DNA from: Voacanga thouarsii
Taxonomy: Eukaryota > Streptophyta > Magnoliopsida > Gentianales > Apocynaceae
DNA: 64,000 nucleotides
Direction of reading: 5' to 3'
Assembly (NCBI GenBank): GCA_026120185.1
Contig: JANUWF010001217.1
Location: forward strand, 2,960,001-3,024,000
Position 1 is the first letter of the stretch. Each line of letters begins with the position of its first letter. The notes below the pieces were generated by a model. It saw only the letters and a program-made list of their open reading frames with translations, searched no databases and had not been told where the DNA came from. Both the position numbers and the translations under genes were made by a program. Shown one piece after another: positions 1 through 10,827 of this stretch.

Positions 1-372
1 TACATATCTTAGAGGCTAGCAAAGACAGAATACAAGCCATGGTGCATAATGTTGGATTTTGTTTTGCATTCCTAATTAGATTAAGACAAAGCAGTTTGAT
101 TAAAAAGGTATTTTCAATGTATTTATAATTAAAAAAATTATTATTGTCCTATGTATATTAGAATTAGAAAGTTATTCTTACTACATCCCATGTTGATTAG
201 AAATCTTATAGCTTGGTACTTATATATAGGTGGAGTCATAAGCTTTTTATGGAGTCTTGATTTGTTTTGGTGTATCTAGTGTTATGAGGTATATGAGTAT
301 AAGTTAAGTGAGTATATGAGTAGTACGAAACAAGATATGTAAAAAGAATTTGGTTAGAATGCCAATAATACT
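1..372. other. AT-rich intergenic DNA, no gene seen
   Basis: No coding frame, RNA gene or terminal repeat is recognisable. It flanks the first solo LTR. Confidence 0.5.
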
Positions 373-377
373 ATTGT
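373..377. repeat. Target-site duplication ATTGT, left copy
   Basis: ATTGT at 373-377 matches ATTGT at 2509-2513, immediately outside both LTR ends. Confidence 0.75.
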
Positions 378-2508
378 TGAAGCTTTAAAATGGCAAAAAA
401 CATCAAATCAAAAGCATGCTTGCAAAACAAAAATTTTATCTTTGTGATTAAATGGTCTTTTTGCACTGAAGAAGATGTCTGTACAAGGATACTTGTAAAC
501 ATCGACTGCATCTCATTCACGCGAAACTATTGATCTTTCGAAATAGTGCCCATAGCACTGTCGGTGAAAGTTTGAAGTGTTAGGTTTGCTATGTTTTTGG
601 CTTCTATGAATACTTTAGAGAAAATGGGTTTCATCTTTGTGAATAATGAACCCAGAAGTTCAGCTCCTGTTATATGCATTTCACTTCAATTTCATCAAAT
701 CACTTCAACACCAAAAGAGTGAAGCCAATCGCGTGAAAACAAAAAACATCCATACTTTTTGCTATCCTTCACACAAAACAATACGGGATCCATTCAAGAA
801 GATGTCTGTACAAGGATGTTTGTAAACGTCGACTGCGTCTCATTCACACGAAGTTTTTGATCTTCCGAAATGGTGCCTGTAGCACTGTCGGTGAAAGTTT
901 GAAGTGTTGGGTTTGCCAAGTTTTTGGCTTCTGTGAATACTTCACAGAAAATGGGTTTCATCTCTGTGAATAATGAACCCAGAAGTTCAGCTCCTGTTAT
1001 ATGCATTTCACTTCAATTTCATCAAATCACTTCAACACCAAGAGAGTGAAGCCAACTACGTGAAAACAAAAAACATCCATGCTTTCTATTATCCTTCACG
1101 AAAAAAGACACAGGATCCATCTCATATTTTTTTTTATTTTAATTAATTAATTTTTTAATTTTATTTTACCATTGGTCTTATTCGTTGGGCCGGATAAAAT
1201 TATTTACTCTTGGGCTTGAATACCCATAAATAATAAATCTCAATTATTTATTTTTTAGGCTTCATTAAATAACCCAATAAATAATTAACAAGTCCAAATA
1301 GACCAATATAAAATATCAAGCCTTTTATCTAGATTAATTTTTTAATTATTCAATCTGGGCATTAGGCCTTGAATAATTAATTACTCAATTAAACTAGATA
1401 AAATATATACTCTCTCTGGGCCTTTTATTTTATTCTAGTCCAATAATAAATTAAACTAAATAAAATAAAATAAAACCCATAATTATTAAGACCAATTCCT
1501 TAAACCAAATCTGTCAAGACTTAAGGGTTATTCCGAGGACCAAAAGACACATCGCTTTAACTACTAAAATAACCAAAATATTCCTACTATATAAATAGCT
1601 ATATTTTGCATTTTAAATATTTTTTAATATCACCATAAGGAAATATTAACCCCAAGGATAATGTTGTGTTAGCAAAATCTTCAACCTACCGGTGTAATGA
1701 CTAAAATACTCCTTTACGCATCGCCGTGCATTTAGAGATGAGGAGTGTACTAACACCTCTCTAAAAGACATCTACCATCATTAGACCTCTAGTCCAATGA
1801 TGCACGATTCCTAGAATCTTTCTACTTTCTAAGGGAGCTACTCTAAAGTAAACATTCAAATCATGTTCCCCAGGGCTCTAGATAATTAAATTATTTGGAC
1901 AGTCATAAGGGGCGATATAGCACAGAAACTATCTTGTACAAGTCTGTCTTAACTAACTAGTCATATATACCCAACATACAAGTTTATCGGCTCTACGAAA
2001 GAACCTCAACTATAGTATATCAAAGTATATGCTTCTAGCTTCGTCAGACCATCAACTCATACTCAAGCGGTAGAGTATTAGTCCACGTTGTAGCGGTAAC
2101 AGTCTAGGTTTCTTCTAAATAGTACTTTTAGAAACCACTATTACAGGTCATGTTCTACGTATTCAAACTACGCTCATGCTATGAAGTGAGTGGACTACTC
2201 ACTGGTTAAAGATACGTCATTCCTCATTTAGAATTCATAATACAATAACCTATATATGATGAGATTCCCATTTTCATCAATCAGTTAAAAACAAACATTT
2301 ATGTATTAAGTAACCCGTGATCCATACCTTACTGTGAAAGACCACCATTCTCAGGGATCACTTACTTAAATACAATGGATCCTTTCTAAACGAAAATCGT
2401 GCACAAATAAAATGTAAATTCACAAACAAATTTTGAGAATAAATTCTTTTATTAATAAATTCGATAATTACATCAGATAAACTAGTCTAGAGGGCATATT
2501 TTCCAACA
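378..2508 (-). mobile_element. Solo LTR, Ty1/copia lineage, minus orientation
   Basis: The segment runs from TGAAG to CCAACA on the plus strand and is flanked by a perfect 5 bp duplication, ATTGT, at 373-377 and 2509-2513. The right part (about 1180-2508) matches the LTRs of the full-length copia element at 40346-50045, including the stretches with ATAAATAGC, the TAATATCACCATAAG block and the terminal CCAACA. The left end resembles the reverse complement of the right end of the solo LTR at 4648-6455. No internal gag or pol sequence is attached, so LTR-LTR recombination is inferred. It also holds a 327 bp tandem duplication. Confidence 0.85.
471..1124. repeat. 327 bp tandem duplication (two copies) inside the solo LTR
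   Basis: A unit starting GAAGATGTCTGTACAAGGA at about 471 recurs at about 798. The copies stay collinear to the GGATCCAT boxes near 785 and 1111 with scattered substitutions. On the minus strand the second copy is open for 70 codons (794-1006), and the first copy keeps nearly the same peptide with one internal stop. The unit is not obvious in the full-length copia LTRs, so it may be a subfamily-specific expansion. Confidence 0.85.
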
Positions 2509-3973
2509 ATTGTGTATATCTCCTATAGCTATTAATAAAGTTTTTATTGTTATTTTCATCATAGACGTAGACTTGTCTAGATAAGTCGAATCATGTAAAT
2601 TTTTTATTCCTTATTTTATTCTTTATGTTCATTTTTCTATTTTTGTTAAGTATCATAGTTTAGATTTCCTAACAAATTCAAACAAGAAAAAGAAAATACT
2701 CTGCTATAGAACTCTTATTTGGATGTTTTTTGCTATCATTTTGTTTTAGGCTAAATGGCTTTTGTTTATATGTCTTGATAAATGGATGATAGCATATTAG
2801 CAAAGAGAAATTTTGTATTATCATTTAGATAGTTATAAAGTAATATAGAACAATCTTAATACTCTTTATTCTCAATTATGTCTCTTATCATTTAATATAT
2901 AATACTAAATTTATTTTTTTAATTTTTGTTTAATAGCTATCATTGAAGAAGAGAGAACCTAATAAGAGAATAAGGTTATATTTTGTACTTCTAACTTCTT
3001 AAGAAACCATTAAAACTATAATAAAGTTACACACACATACACATATATGTATGTACATATGTGTATAATATACCACTTCAAATATAGAGCTTAAAATGAA
3101 AAAAATAAAGACATTAAAATTTCTCCATAACAAAAAATAATCGTGTTGTATAATTCAATTATCTTCTCAGTAAAACGTTTCTCACAATATCTCAATTTAT
3201 TTACTCCAAAAAAAAAATGTATAAGCAACACACATAATATATGCTCTATTTAAGCTAAAGATACATAAAAAATAGACACAACATTATAAAAAGAATATTT
3301 TCAAATAACAAATATTTAACGCATATATTAATTTACATAAACTTCTAATTTCAAAAAATGAGTATTCACTCGAAGTAGGCATCATGTTCAAATCATACAC
3401 ATTCATTGACCTTGAATCACCAAATAAATTTGAATATTGATTCACACTTAATTCATCTATACTTATGTTACAACCAATCACATAATTTTGTTGAATCAAA
3501 TACTTTAGAGATGTTTAATCTCAAATTATTAAGGATCCTGTTTAGTTGACCTGGATCCCTTTCTTTTTCTTTTAGTTGATGGCCTTCCTTTATAAATTGT
3601 ACATTTGCATCAAACTCAAAGGATAGCCTTCAATAATAAGTAGAGAAATTTTCACTCGAGTATATTCTTGATCAATATTAAGTCATTCTTCTTACTTTTC
3701 TTGCAATTCTATAAGAAATCCTTGCAAAAGTATAATCTTCATTGTTTGAGGTGTCAATTATAAAAAGTAAGATCTTATATCAATAATCTATCAATGATAT
3801 ATAACTTCAAGACATAATATATTATTTTTCTAACTATATATCATATGCGCATAAGGTAATCCCATGGTTGCCAAAAAAATTTTACTAAATATTGCTTACA
3901 TTTATTGGTCATTTCATATTACTTTGTTCGCTCTTTTTAAGGCAAAAAATAATACTTTGTTTGCTCTTTGGAA

Positions 3974-3978
<5 letters not shown>

Positions 3979-4012
<34 letters not shown>
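3979..4012. repeat. (TA)17 microsatellite
   Basis: An uninterrupted TA run of 34 bases. Confidence 0.95.
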
Positions 4013-4014
<2 letters not shown>

Positions 4015-4400
4015 AATAATAATTCTTTGTTCTCTCTTTGCAAATAATATATATATATTATATAAATTTCTTTTTTTTAAAAAATATCAATTCTTTTAGG
4101 ATAGTCTAAAATAATAAATGAGACAATTTGGTTGGTTCAGATGAAGTGCCAATAAAACAAATATAATTAATAATTAGAAACTATTGGAACAAAATTGTGC
4201 AAGTATTGATGCAATTAGTTGTTGCCTTCACCAATCCTTGAAGTAATAAAAGTATTGGATAAAAAGACATAAGCTAATTAAGTTAAGCAAATAAATTAAT
4301 TCAAGTAGTCTTTTAATTATTGGAAAGTTTTACACTTCTTTTTATTTAGGTTTGAATATTTCATTCAAATTTAGAAAAACAATATAAAAGAGTATGTAAC

Positions 4401-4491
<91 letters not shown>
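4401..4491. repeat. (ATT)n microsatellite, about 30 units
   Basis: An uninterrupted trinucleotide run of about 91 bases. Confidence 0.95.
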
Positions 4492-4647
4492 TAAAGAGGA
4501 TAGTGATGAGATTGTACATTAGATTCTAAAACCTTAGATTCCTTGCATTGGAACAAGTGCATCCTTAGATTTCTTACATTAGATTCTAAAGCCTTGAGAA
4601 ATAATAAGAAGAGCCATTCTTAGTGCCTCGAAAGGGGAAAAGGATAG

Positions 4648-6066
4648 TGTTGGAAAATATGTCCTCTTAGACTAGGTTTCTGATGTAAATATCGAATGTG
4701 TTAATAAAAGAATTTATTTTCAAAAATTGTTTGTGAATTTACATTTTATCTATGCACAATTACATTTGGAAAAGACTCATTGTATTTAAGTAAGTGGTCT
4801 ATGTAAATGGAGGTCTTTCACAGTAAGGTATGGATCACGGGTTACTTAACACATAAACATTTATTCTTAACCGATTGATGAGAATGGAAATCTCATCATG
4901 TTTAGGTTATTATGTTGTGAATTCTAAATGGGGAATGGCTTACCTTTAGCCAGTGAGTAGTCCACTCACTTCATGACATAAGCGTATTTCAAATACGTAG
5001 AATAGGACCTATAGTAGTGGTTTCTGAAAGTACTATATGGTAGAAACCTAGACTACTACCGCTACAGTGTGGATTAGTACTCTACAACTTGAGTATGAGT
5101 TGGTGGTCTGACGAAGCTGGAAGTATATACTTTGATATGCTATAGTTAAGGTTTTATTGTAGGACCAATATACTTACATGTTAGGTATGTATAACTGGTT
5201 AGTTAAGACGGACTTGTACAAGATAGTTTCTATACTATATTGCCCCTTGTGATTGTCTAAATAATCTAAATATCCAGGGCCCTGGGAAACATGACTTGGA
5301 TGTTTGCTTTAGGGTAGCTCCCTTGGAAAGCGAAAACAATCCAGGAAGTCATGGATTATTGGACTAGAAGTCTAAGGATGGTAGATGTCATTTAGAGAGG
5401 TGTTAGTACACTTCTTCCTCTCTAAATATACGACGATGTATAGAGGGGTATTTTCGTCATTACACCTGTAGGTCGGAAACTTTGCTAACGCAGCATTGTC
5501 CTTAAAGTCAATATTTCCTTATGGTGATATTAGGAAATATTTAAAATGCAAAATACAACTATTTATATGACAAGGGTATTTTGGTCATTTTAGTAACCAG
5601 GCGGTGTGTCTTTTGATCCCCAGTAGAGACCGTGAATCCTAATTAAATACAGGCTAAGAAATTGGTCTTAAATTAAATTAAATGAAATTTATTTTATTTA
5701 AATAGCCTAATTTAATTATTGGACTAGAATAAAATAAAGGTTTATGGAGAGCGAGAATTAATTAAATTAGTTTGGTGGGTTAATTAATTATTCAAGGCTT
5801 TGGCCCAATTTGAATAATTAAAGATTAACCTGAGACTAAACTAATATAGGCTTATTTATTGAACTGGTTTTATTTGGGCTGGGAAAATTAATTATTTGTT
5901 GGGCCATTAAGTTGGTTCTAATTAGAATAATTAATTTAGTTCAAAAGGTTAAACTAAGAGTTCAATGGCCCAATCCAGTTTAACCTAGGGTTTTATTTAG
6001 GTTAAACAGGAGGATTGGAGATCATCGTTGTTTTGATAGACTCTTCTCTGTAGAAAAAGAAACACA

Positions 6067-6114
<48 letters not shown>

Positions 6115-6455
6115 GAAACTATTCCTTAGTTCTGTTAGTTGTTCACCAAACGGAATTAGGCAGGCCATATACTGAAAGATCGAGAGTTTGGCGTTCACCT
6201 ACATGCAAATACGGAGTAGGAGGCTTGCAGGAATCGCACCAGAGGCTTCCACCAGCACACCTACCCCGGTTGCACACATTCTGGTCCAGCCAATTCTTAG
6301 AACGAGGAAAAGAGGTAAGAAATTTTTAACCTTGGAGTTTGTACAGAGTGCAACCGGCGCCGGCTCTGTTCGGTTCCCCTGTTCTTTAGTTTTTTCAGTT
6401 TTTTTTGTATTTGCTTCCGTTGCGTGCCCTGTGTTTTTCCCCCTTTGAGCCTTCA
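4648..6455 (+). mobile_element. Solo LTR, Ty1/copia lineage, plus orientation
   Basis: The segment starts TGTTGGAAAATATGTCC, ends GAGCCTTCA, and is bounded by the perfect 5 bp duplication GATAG at 4643-4647 and 6456-6460. It is 1808 bp long. Its first 1 kb is the reverse complement of the LTR blocks at 41.4-42.4 kb, 49.1-50.0 kb and 1.5-2.5 kb. No internal region is present. It carries a long CT run and a GC-rich box CCGGCGCCGG at 6354-6363. Two overlapping ORFs at 6066-6448 lie inside this LTR and show no recognisable protein family. Confidence 0.9.
6072..6113. repeat. (CT)n microsatellite inside the solo LTR
   Basis: About 40 bases of uninterrupted CT, in the 3' half of the plus-oriented LTR. 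Confidence 0.95.
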
Positions 6456-6460
6456 GATAG

Positions 6461-7096
6461 TGTTCTTAATTACCTCTCCATAATCAAGTCATTACATTCA
6501 TTTCTTACTAGCATTAATCATTATCCCCTAGGGGATATAGCTGTTGATCTATTCATTTGGTACAATGTTTTTAGAATTGGACCGGATATCGAACCAAAAA
6601 AATTATTAATTTATGGTTCAATGGTCCAACCACAATAGAACGTAATTAAACTGTAATTAAACCCATAATATTATAATTTAAAATTTTAAAATATAATTAT
6701 TATAAAAATAAAATTAATTAACAATATAGTGTAATTTAAATCTATAAATATATAAATATTCAAGTTCATTACTAATATAATGTATTAAAATGACAAATTA
6801 CCAATAAAGCAAATAATTCACAGAAACAAAATTAAAAGTATCAATTCTTATTTATCAATAATACACAATTTTAAAAATTTACTCCCTTAATTTAATTTTA
6901 AAATAGATCATTTGGACCAGTAGCAGACCAATTGGTTCAATGGTTTACTAGTTGGACTGGCTGGTTCAAAACGGTTCACGTAATCTAGCGTGATTTTGAA
7001 GAAAAATGGCACAAAGCTTTGAACTAAACTAGTAAGAATAGCCTCTTTTCATGCTTCTTGACTTTCCACACAAGTTGTTGTTCAAGTCTTGATCCT
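6461..7096. other. Non-coding spacer with GGTTCAATGG-type repeats
   Basis: No gene seen. Short motifs such as GGTTCAATGGTCCAACC (about 6617) and GGTTCAATGGTTTACTAG (about 6935) recur at both sides of an AT-rich centre. This hints at a small degraded element, but no TIR or TSD pair could be fixed. Confidence 0.35.
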
Positions 7097-7110
7097 CACT
7101 ACAAGAAATG
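7097..7110 (+). repeat. Outer CACTA left terminal inverted repeat
   Basis: CACTACAAGAAATG, a perfect inverted match to 23394-23407. After the TIR comes GAGGGA sequence of the same style as the right subterminal region. Confidence 0.9.
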
Positions 7111-7348
7111 CATGAATTAACGAGGGAACATAGCAATAGACAGGTCCCTCGATAATTTGCAATGTTTACATAGTTGAAGAGGCATTTACATTTTTCTCCA
7201 ATTATTTTAAGCTACATGTGCAGACTAGACATACAAACTATGGTTTAAAATGATGAATGTGCTCCCGATACAAACTTGCATGGCAATGGCTTGCCTATAT
7301 GCACCATTTGTAGGAGGGTTTTGGAAAATATTCAAAATTGATATCTTA

Positions 7349-7465
7349 CTCTAGAGGAATTTAAGGTAGCCACAAAATACATATTCCTAAATTGTGAGAA
7401 GGTCCAGCCATACATTACATAAGTATACATATTGCCTACAACGCTTTTGATGTCATACTTTGAAT
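7349..7465 (+). pseudogene. Outer CACTA tnp2-type transposase, internal fragment
   Basis: The plus-strand frame reads EEFKVATKYIFLNCEKVQPY, matching the conserved segment of plant tnp2 transposases that follows DUF4218 (aliphatic-Tyr-X-Leu-X-Asn-Cys-Glu-X-Val-X-Pro-Tyr). It breaks at a stop just after, and the inner CACTA begins at 7466. The gene resumes at about 16808. Upstream of about 7330 only about 170 bases separate it from the subterminal region, so the N-terminal and catalytic regions are deleted. Confidence 0.6.
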
Positions 7466-7489
7466 CACTACAAAAAAAGCCAGCAAATA

Positions 7490-8219
7490 CGACGACATCA
7501 ATTACGACGGCCATAAAATCGTCGTAATTGAGGATCTTTAACAACGGTTAAGAAGCCGTCGTATTAGACCAGTATATACGACGGTTTGAGTACAACCGTC
7601 GTATTAGGTCAACCAAATATGACGGTTAGACCTAATCGTCGTAAAAAGTTGACCTAATACGACGGTTTCAAACAACCGTCATATTAGTCTATAAATTACG
7701 ACGGTTTTATAACCGTCATATTTGGTTTAAAAGTTAATTTTAATTAAAATTTGGCTATTTTTTTTATAAATATCACGCTTTAACAACCGCCGTATAAGTC
7801 AAAATTACTATAATTTATACTTTGTATTTTAATTTTTGAAGTAAAATAAAATGAATCGAAAGTAGTTTGAATTTTATCTATTTCTTTTCAAATTTAGTCA
7901 GTAGTTTTAGTAATGATTTTAATAAATTTAACGGTTGGTTCTTAATTTGATATATACTTATATTTGTAAATACACTATTTTTTATTACTATTTTATAAGT
8001 ATTACCAAAAAAATGTGATAAAATAAAACAAATGACTTTCAAATTTGGTATAATTAAATTAACTTGTTTTAACTTTATAAATATATCTACCTAATTAATA
8101 CTTAGATCATTAATCCTGTAAATAAATTTTAGTTTGCATCTTATGAATTCAATTTTCTTATATGTGTATTAAAAATCGAGTTTGAATTTCATTTTGTTAG
8201 TTAATTATTCTATGGTATG

Positions 8220-8261
<42 letters not shown>

Positions 8262-8885
8262 CTTTATACATTATAACATATGCTTATTAATTAGTGAGTA
8301 TTAGATTAATATGTTCCTTCCATAAATCGAAAAATAATTGTCCTAATTTTCTTTTTAATTTATCCAAAAATAACTGTCCATTTTAAAAATATGTAGATTG
8401 TATTTAATTATAATATTGTTTCTAATTTTACCGTTAGCACAATTTTATAAGGAAGTAATGGACATTTTAATCATTTTTTTTATGTAATTTCACAATTCAT
8501 TAAAATGCGTAATTTTTACAATTAGGTCAGTTATTAGTGAACGGATGATGTACATAATATGAAAAATTTTAATTACAAATATGCATGCATGTGCATATAT
8601 CTATGTAGTATATATAATATAATTAATATTGTAGAATTAAAGTTAATGTAATTTTGTGTCATGTTAGTGTGTATATGTGTGTGTGTGTGTGTGTGTATAA
8701 ATTAAACAGTAATTAATTTTTAATATTTTCTTTTATCGGATCAAATACGACTGTTGCTAAATAACCGTCGTATTAGGGTAACGTAATACGATGGTTATAA
8801 TAACCGTCATATTAAATTAACCTAATACGACAGTTATTTAAGTTTATTTAATATGACGGTTATTATAACCGTCATATGTAACCGT
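7490..8885. repeat. Left subterminal repeat region of inner CACTA
   Basis: Direct and inverted copies of ACGACGGTTT, AACCGTCGTATTA and close variants fill 7490-7790 and return at 8742-8885. Such arrays are the known binding sites for TnpA-type proteins in En/Spm elements. The two clusters are separated by about 950 bases of AT-rich DNA with none, including the GT run at 8223-8259. Confidence 0.85.
8223..8259. repeat. (GT)n microsatellite
   Basis: About 37 bases of GT. A shorter TG run follows at about 8675-8696. Confidence 0.95.
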
Positions 8886-8895
8886 TATATTTCAG

Positions 8896-9066
8896 CTCCG
8901 CTACGCAGTTCTCTTCACTCTACTTTGTTGAGCAGCTTGAGCTCGTCGTTGCCGCACGGTTCTCTTCTCCGACAGGTCATCTTTGCTCCGTCGGACTGTC
9001 TTCTTCTCTGTCGCATTTTAGCCACCTAGCTCCGCCTCCACATCTCAGCCGCATCTGCATATGGTA
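8896..9066 (+). other. Probable 5' leader exon of the inner CACTA transposase transcript
   Basis: A pyrimidine-rich, relatively GC-rich block follows the last subterminal repeat and ends at ATATGGTATGTCC, which looks like a splice donor. Leader exons just inside the subterminal region are usual in CACTA elements. No start-to-stop frame is supported here, so this is inference from position and composition. Confidence 0.35.
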
Positions 9067-10827
9067 TGTCCTTCAGATCTGACTGCTGCTTGTCTATTTG
9101 TACATCTATTATGCTTAAGCTTAAATAGAGTCATGTTGAGTTGTTTTTTAGTACTAAAGACATTTTTGTGGTAGTTGGTGTTGATGAATTGGTGGAAGGA
9201 ATTGCTATTCCCGTGAGGATTATGATTCAGAGGTTCTGCAAAATCTTTGCTAACTGCTCAAAAAGTAATGTTTTTAAAGCTTGGAAGCTAACTCTATTTT
9301 CTTTGATTTTCTCAGCTTCACTCTTATTTGAACCGATTACTACACCATAGTTTTTCTAGAAATAAGGAGCAATGCTAGTTTTTCATTTTAACAGTGTGGC
9401 ACCAAGAATGCTAAATCTAGAATCTGAGATCCACGTTGCCCAAGGGAGTTTACTTCTAGCTAGCTGTATAGAAGTTGTTTTTAATGGAAATGGAAAATTC
9501 TAGCTTCCCACTGCTGGAAGTTATTTTAGATTGTGTATTTAGAATGGAATACTTATTTTGCCACTATTGAATGTTCTCCTACACTGTTGCCTCTTTTAAC
9601 AGATGTGTCAGAGTTGATTGGGTATGAACCATCAATTAGGAGAAGGGCATATTCTTACATTTAGCAAAAAGGAGATGTATCTATTTATCAACTCTATAAA
9701 GACTTCAATTTTCTTTTCCCTTTGTGGATTTATGGGATGGAAAAATTTTAGGCCATTTCTTCGTTAAAAATTGCCTGGTTAATTTGGTTGCTTTCTCAAG
9801 TTTTTGTAACTTGTATAATTATAAGGGATAGACAAATTTGTAACTTGCATATAGATGATGTAGCAAACTTTGTTACCTCTTACATATTTATTTAAGGAGT
9901 TAGATGCAAATTAGTATGGAGAATTTTCTTAGGTTAGGAATACTAGTTTATTTGTTAGCTACTTCATTTTTAGCTTATTTGTTTTATAGAGCCAACATAT
10001 ACTTCTCTTAGTATATGTTGGAACTTTACTATACTACTACAAAGTTTTAATAATCTTCCCCTCAGTATTTATTTCTAGGGGTTTGGATTGTGTTGAATGA
10101 GTTTTTTTATTTGGTTATGTGCAAGTGTGTTTGGCAACTGCATGGTGAATGCAAGTGCTAATTATGTAGAAAATGCAACTTAATTATGTGTTTTGGAAAA
10201 AGGACCTAGTTGGATAAGCGAAGGTTTACTTGGAAATTTGTTATAAACATGATTGAATGGTTGGATGGTTTTCTGAGTTTTTTGTTGGTTGAATTGCATA
10301 ATTGCGCATTTTGAGGTGGCCTAGTGCCTGAAAAATATTCATTTTATAAGGGAAACTCTGTCAAAAAATTTTCAAAATTTTTTTCAAAGAATCTGAATAA
10401 AATTATTTTATGAGACAATTTTTTACAAATAATTTTATTTTATTAAGTATTTAATTTACATAATATCTTGTATGTTTATCTTCATTTTTTTAAGTAGATT
10501 TTTTTACGTAGCTTATTTGTTTAAGTAGACAATTTTTTTCTTAAGAGGCAGAGGATTTTGGAATTTCAAGATATCTTGATTAGTTAAATATTTTATTTTC
10601 TCTCTTTTAAAAACTCTCAAGGAGTGTATTTATTTATTTTAACTACTACTAAAAATATGTTTATTATTTCCACTACTAAAAAGGAGAATGAACACTAATT
10701 TGATGGGGATTGAATTCTTGACCTAATACTAAAAATTTTATTTCCCTTCATTTCCATTCATTCTTGAATATGTTTATCATGATGAAACTTGTAGATCAAC
10801 TAAAAATATGGATAAATGAATAAAAAG
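9067..10827. other. Non-coding stretch, probable intron or 5' region of tnp2
   Basis: I see no conserved coding frame. It lies between the probable leader exon and the first recognisable tnp2 codons. Confidence 0.4.

Larger units (their letters stand above)
2514..4642. other. AT-rich spacer between two solo LTRs
   Basis: No supported gene. It contains the TA and ATT microsatellites listed separately and short CA/TG-rich runs near 3030-3070. The ORF-sized stretches have no recognisable family features. Confidence 0.5.

Noticed and set aside
6066..6448. Overlapping plus-strand frames starting in a CT run
   Set aside because: They lie inside the solo LTR 4648-6455. The Ser-Leu start is microsatellite and no family is recognisable.
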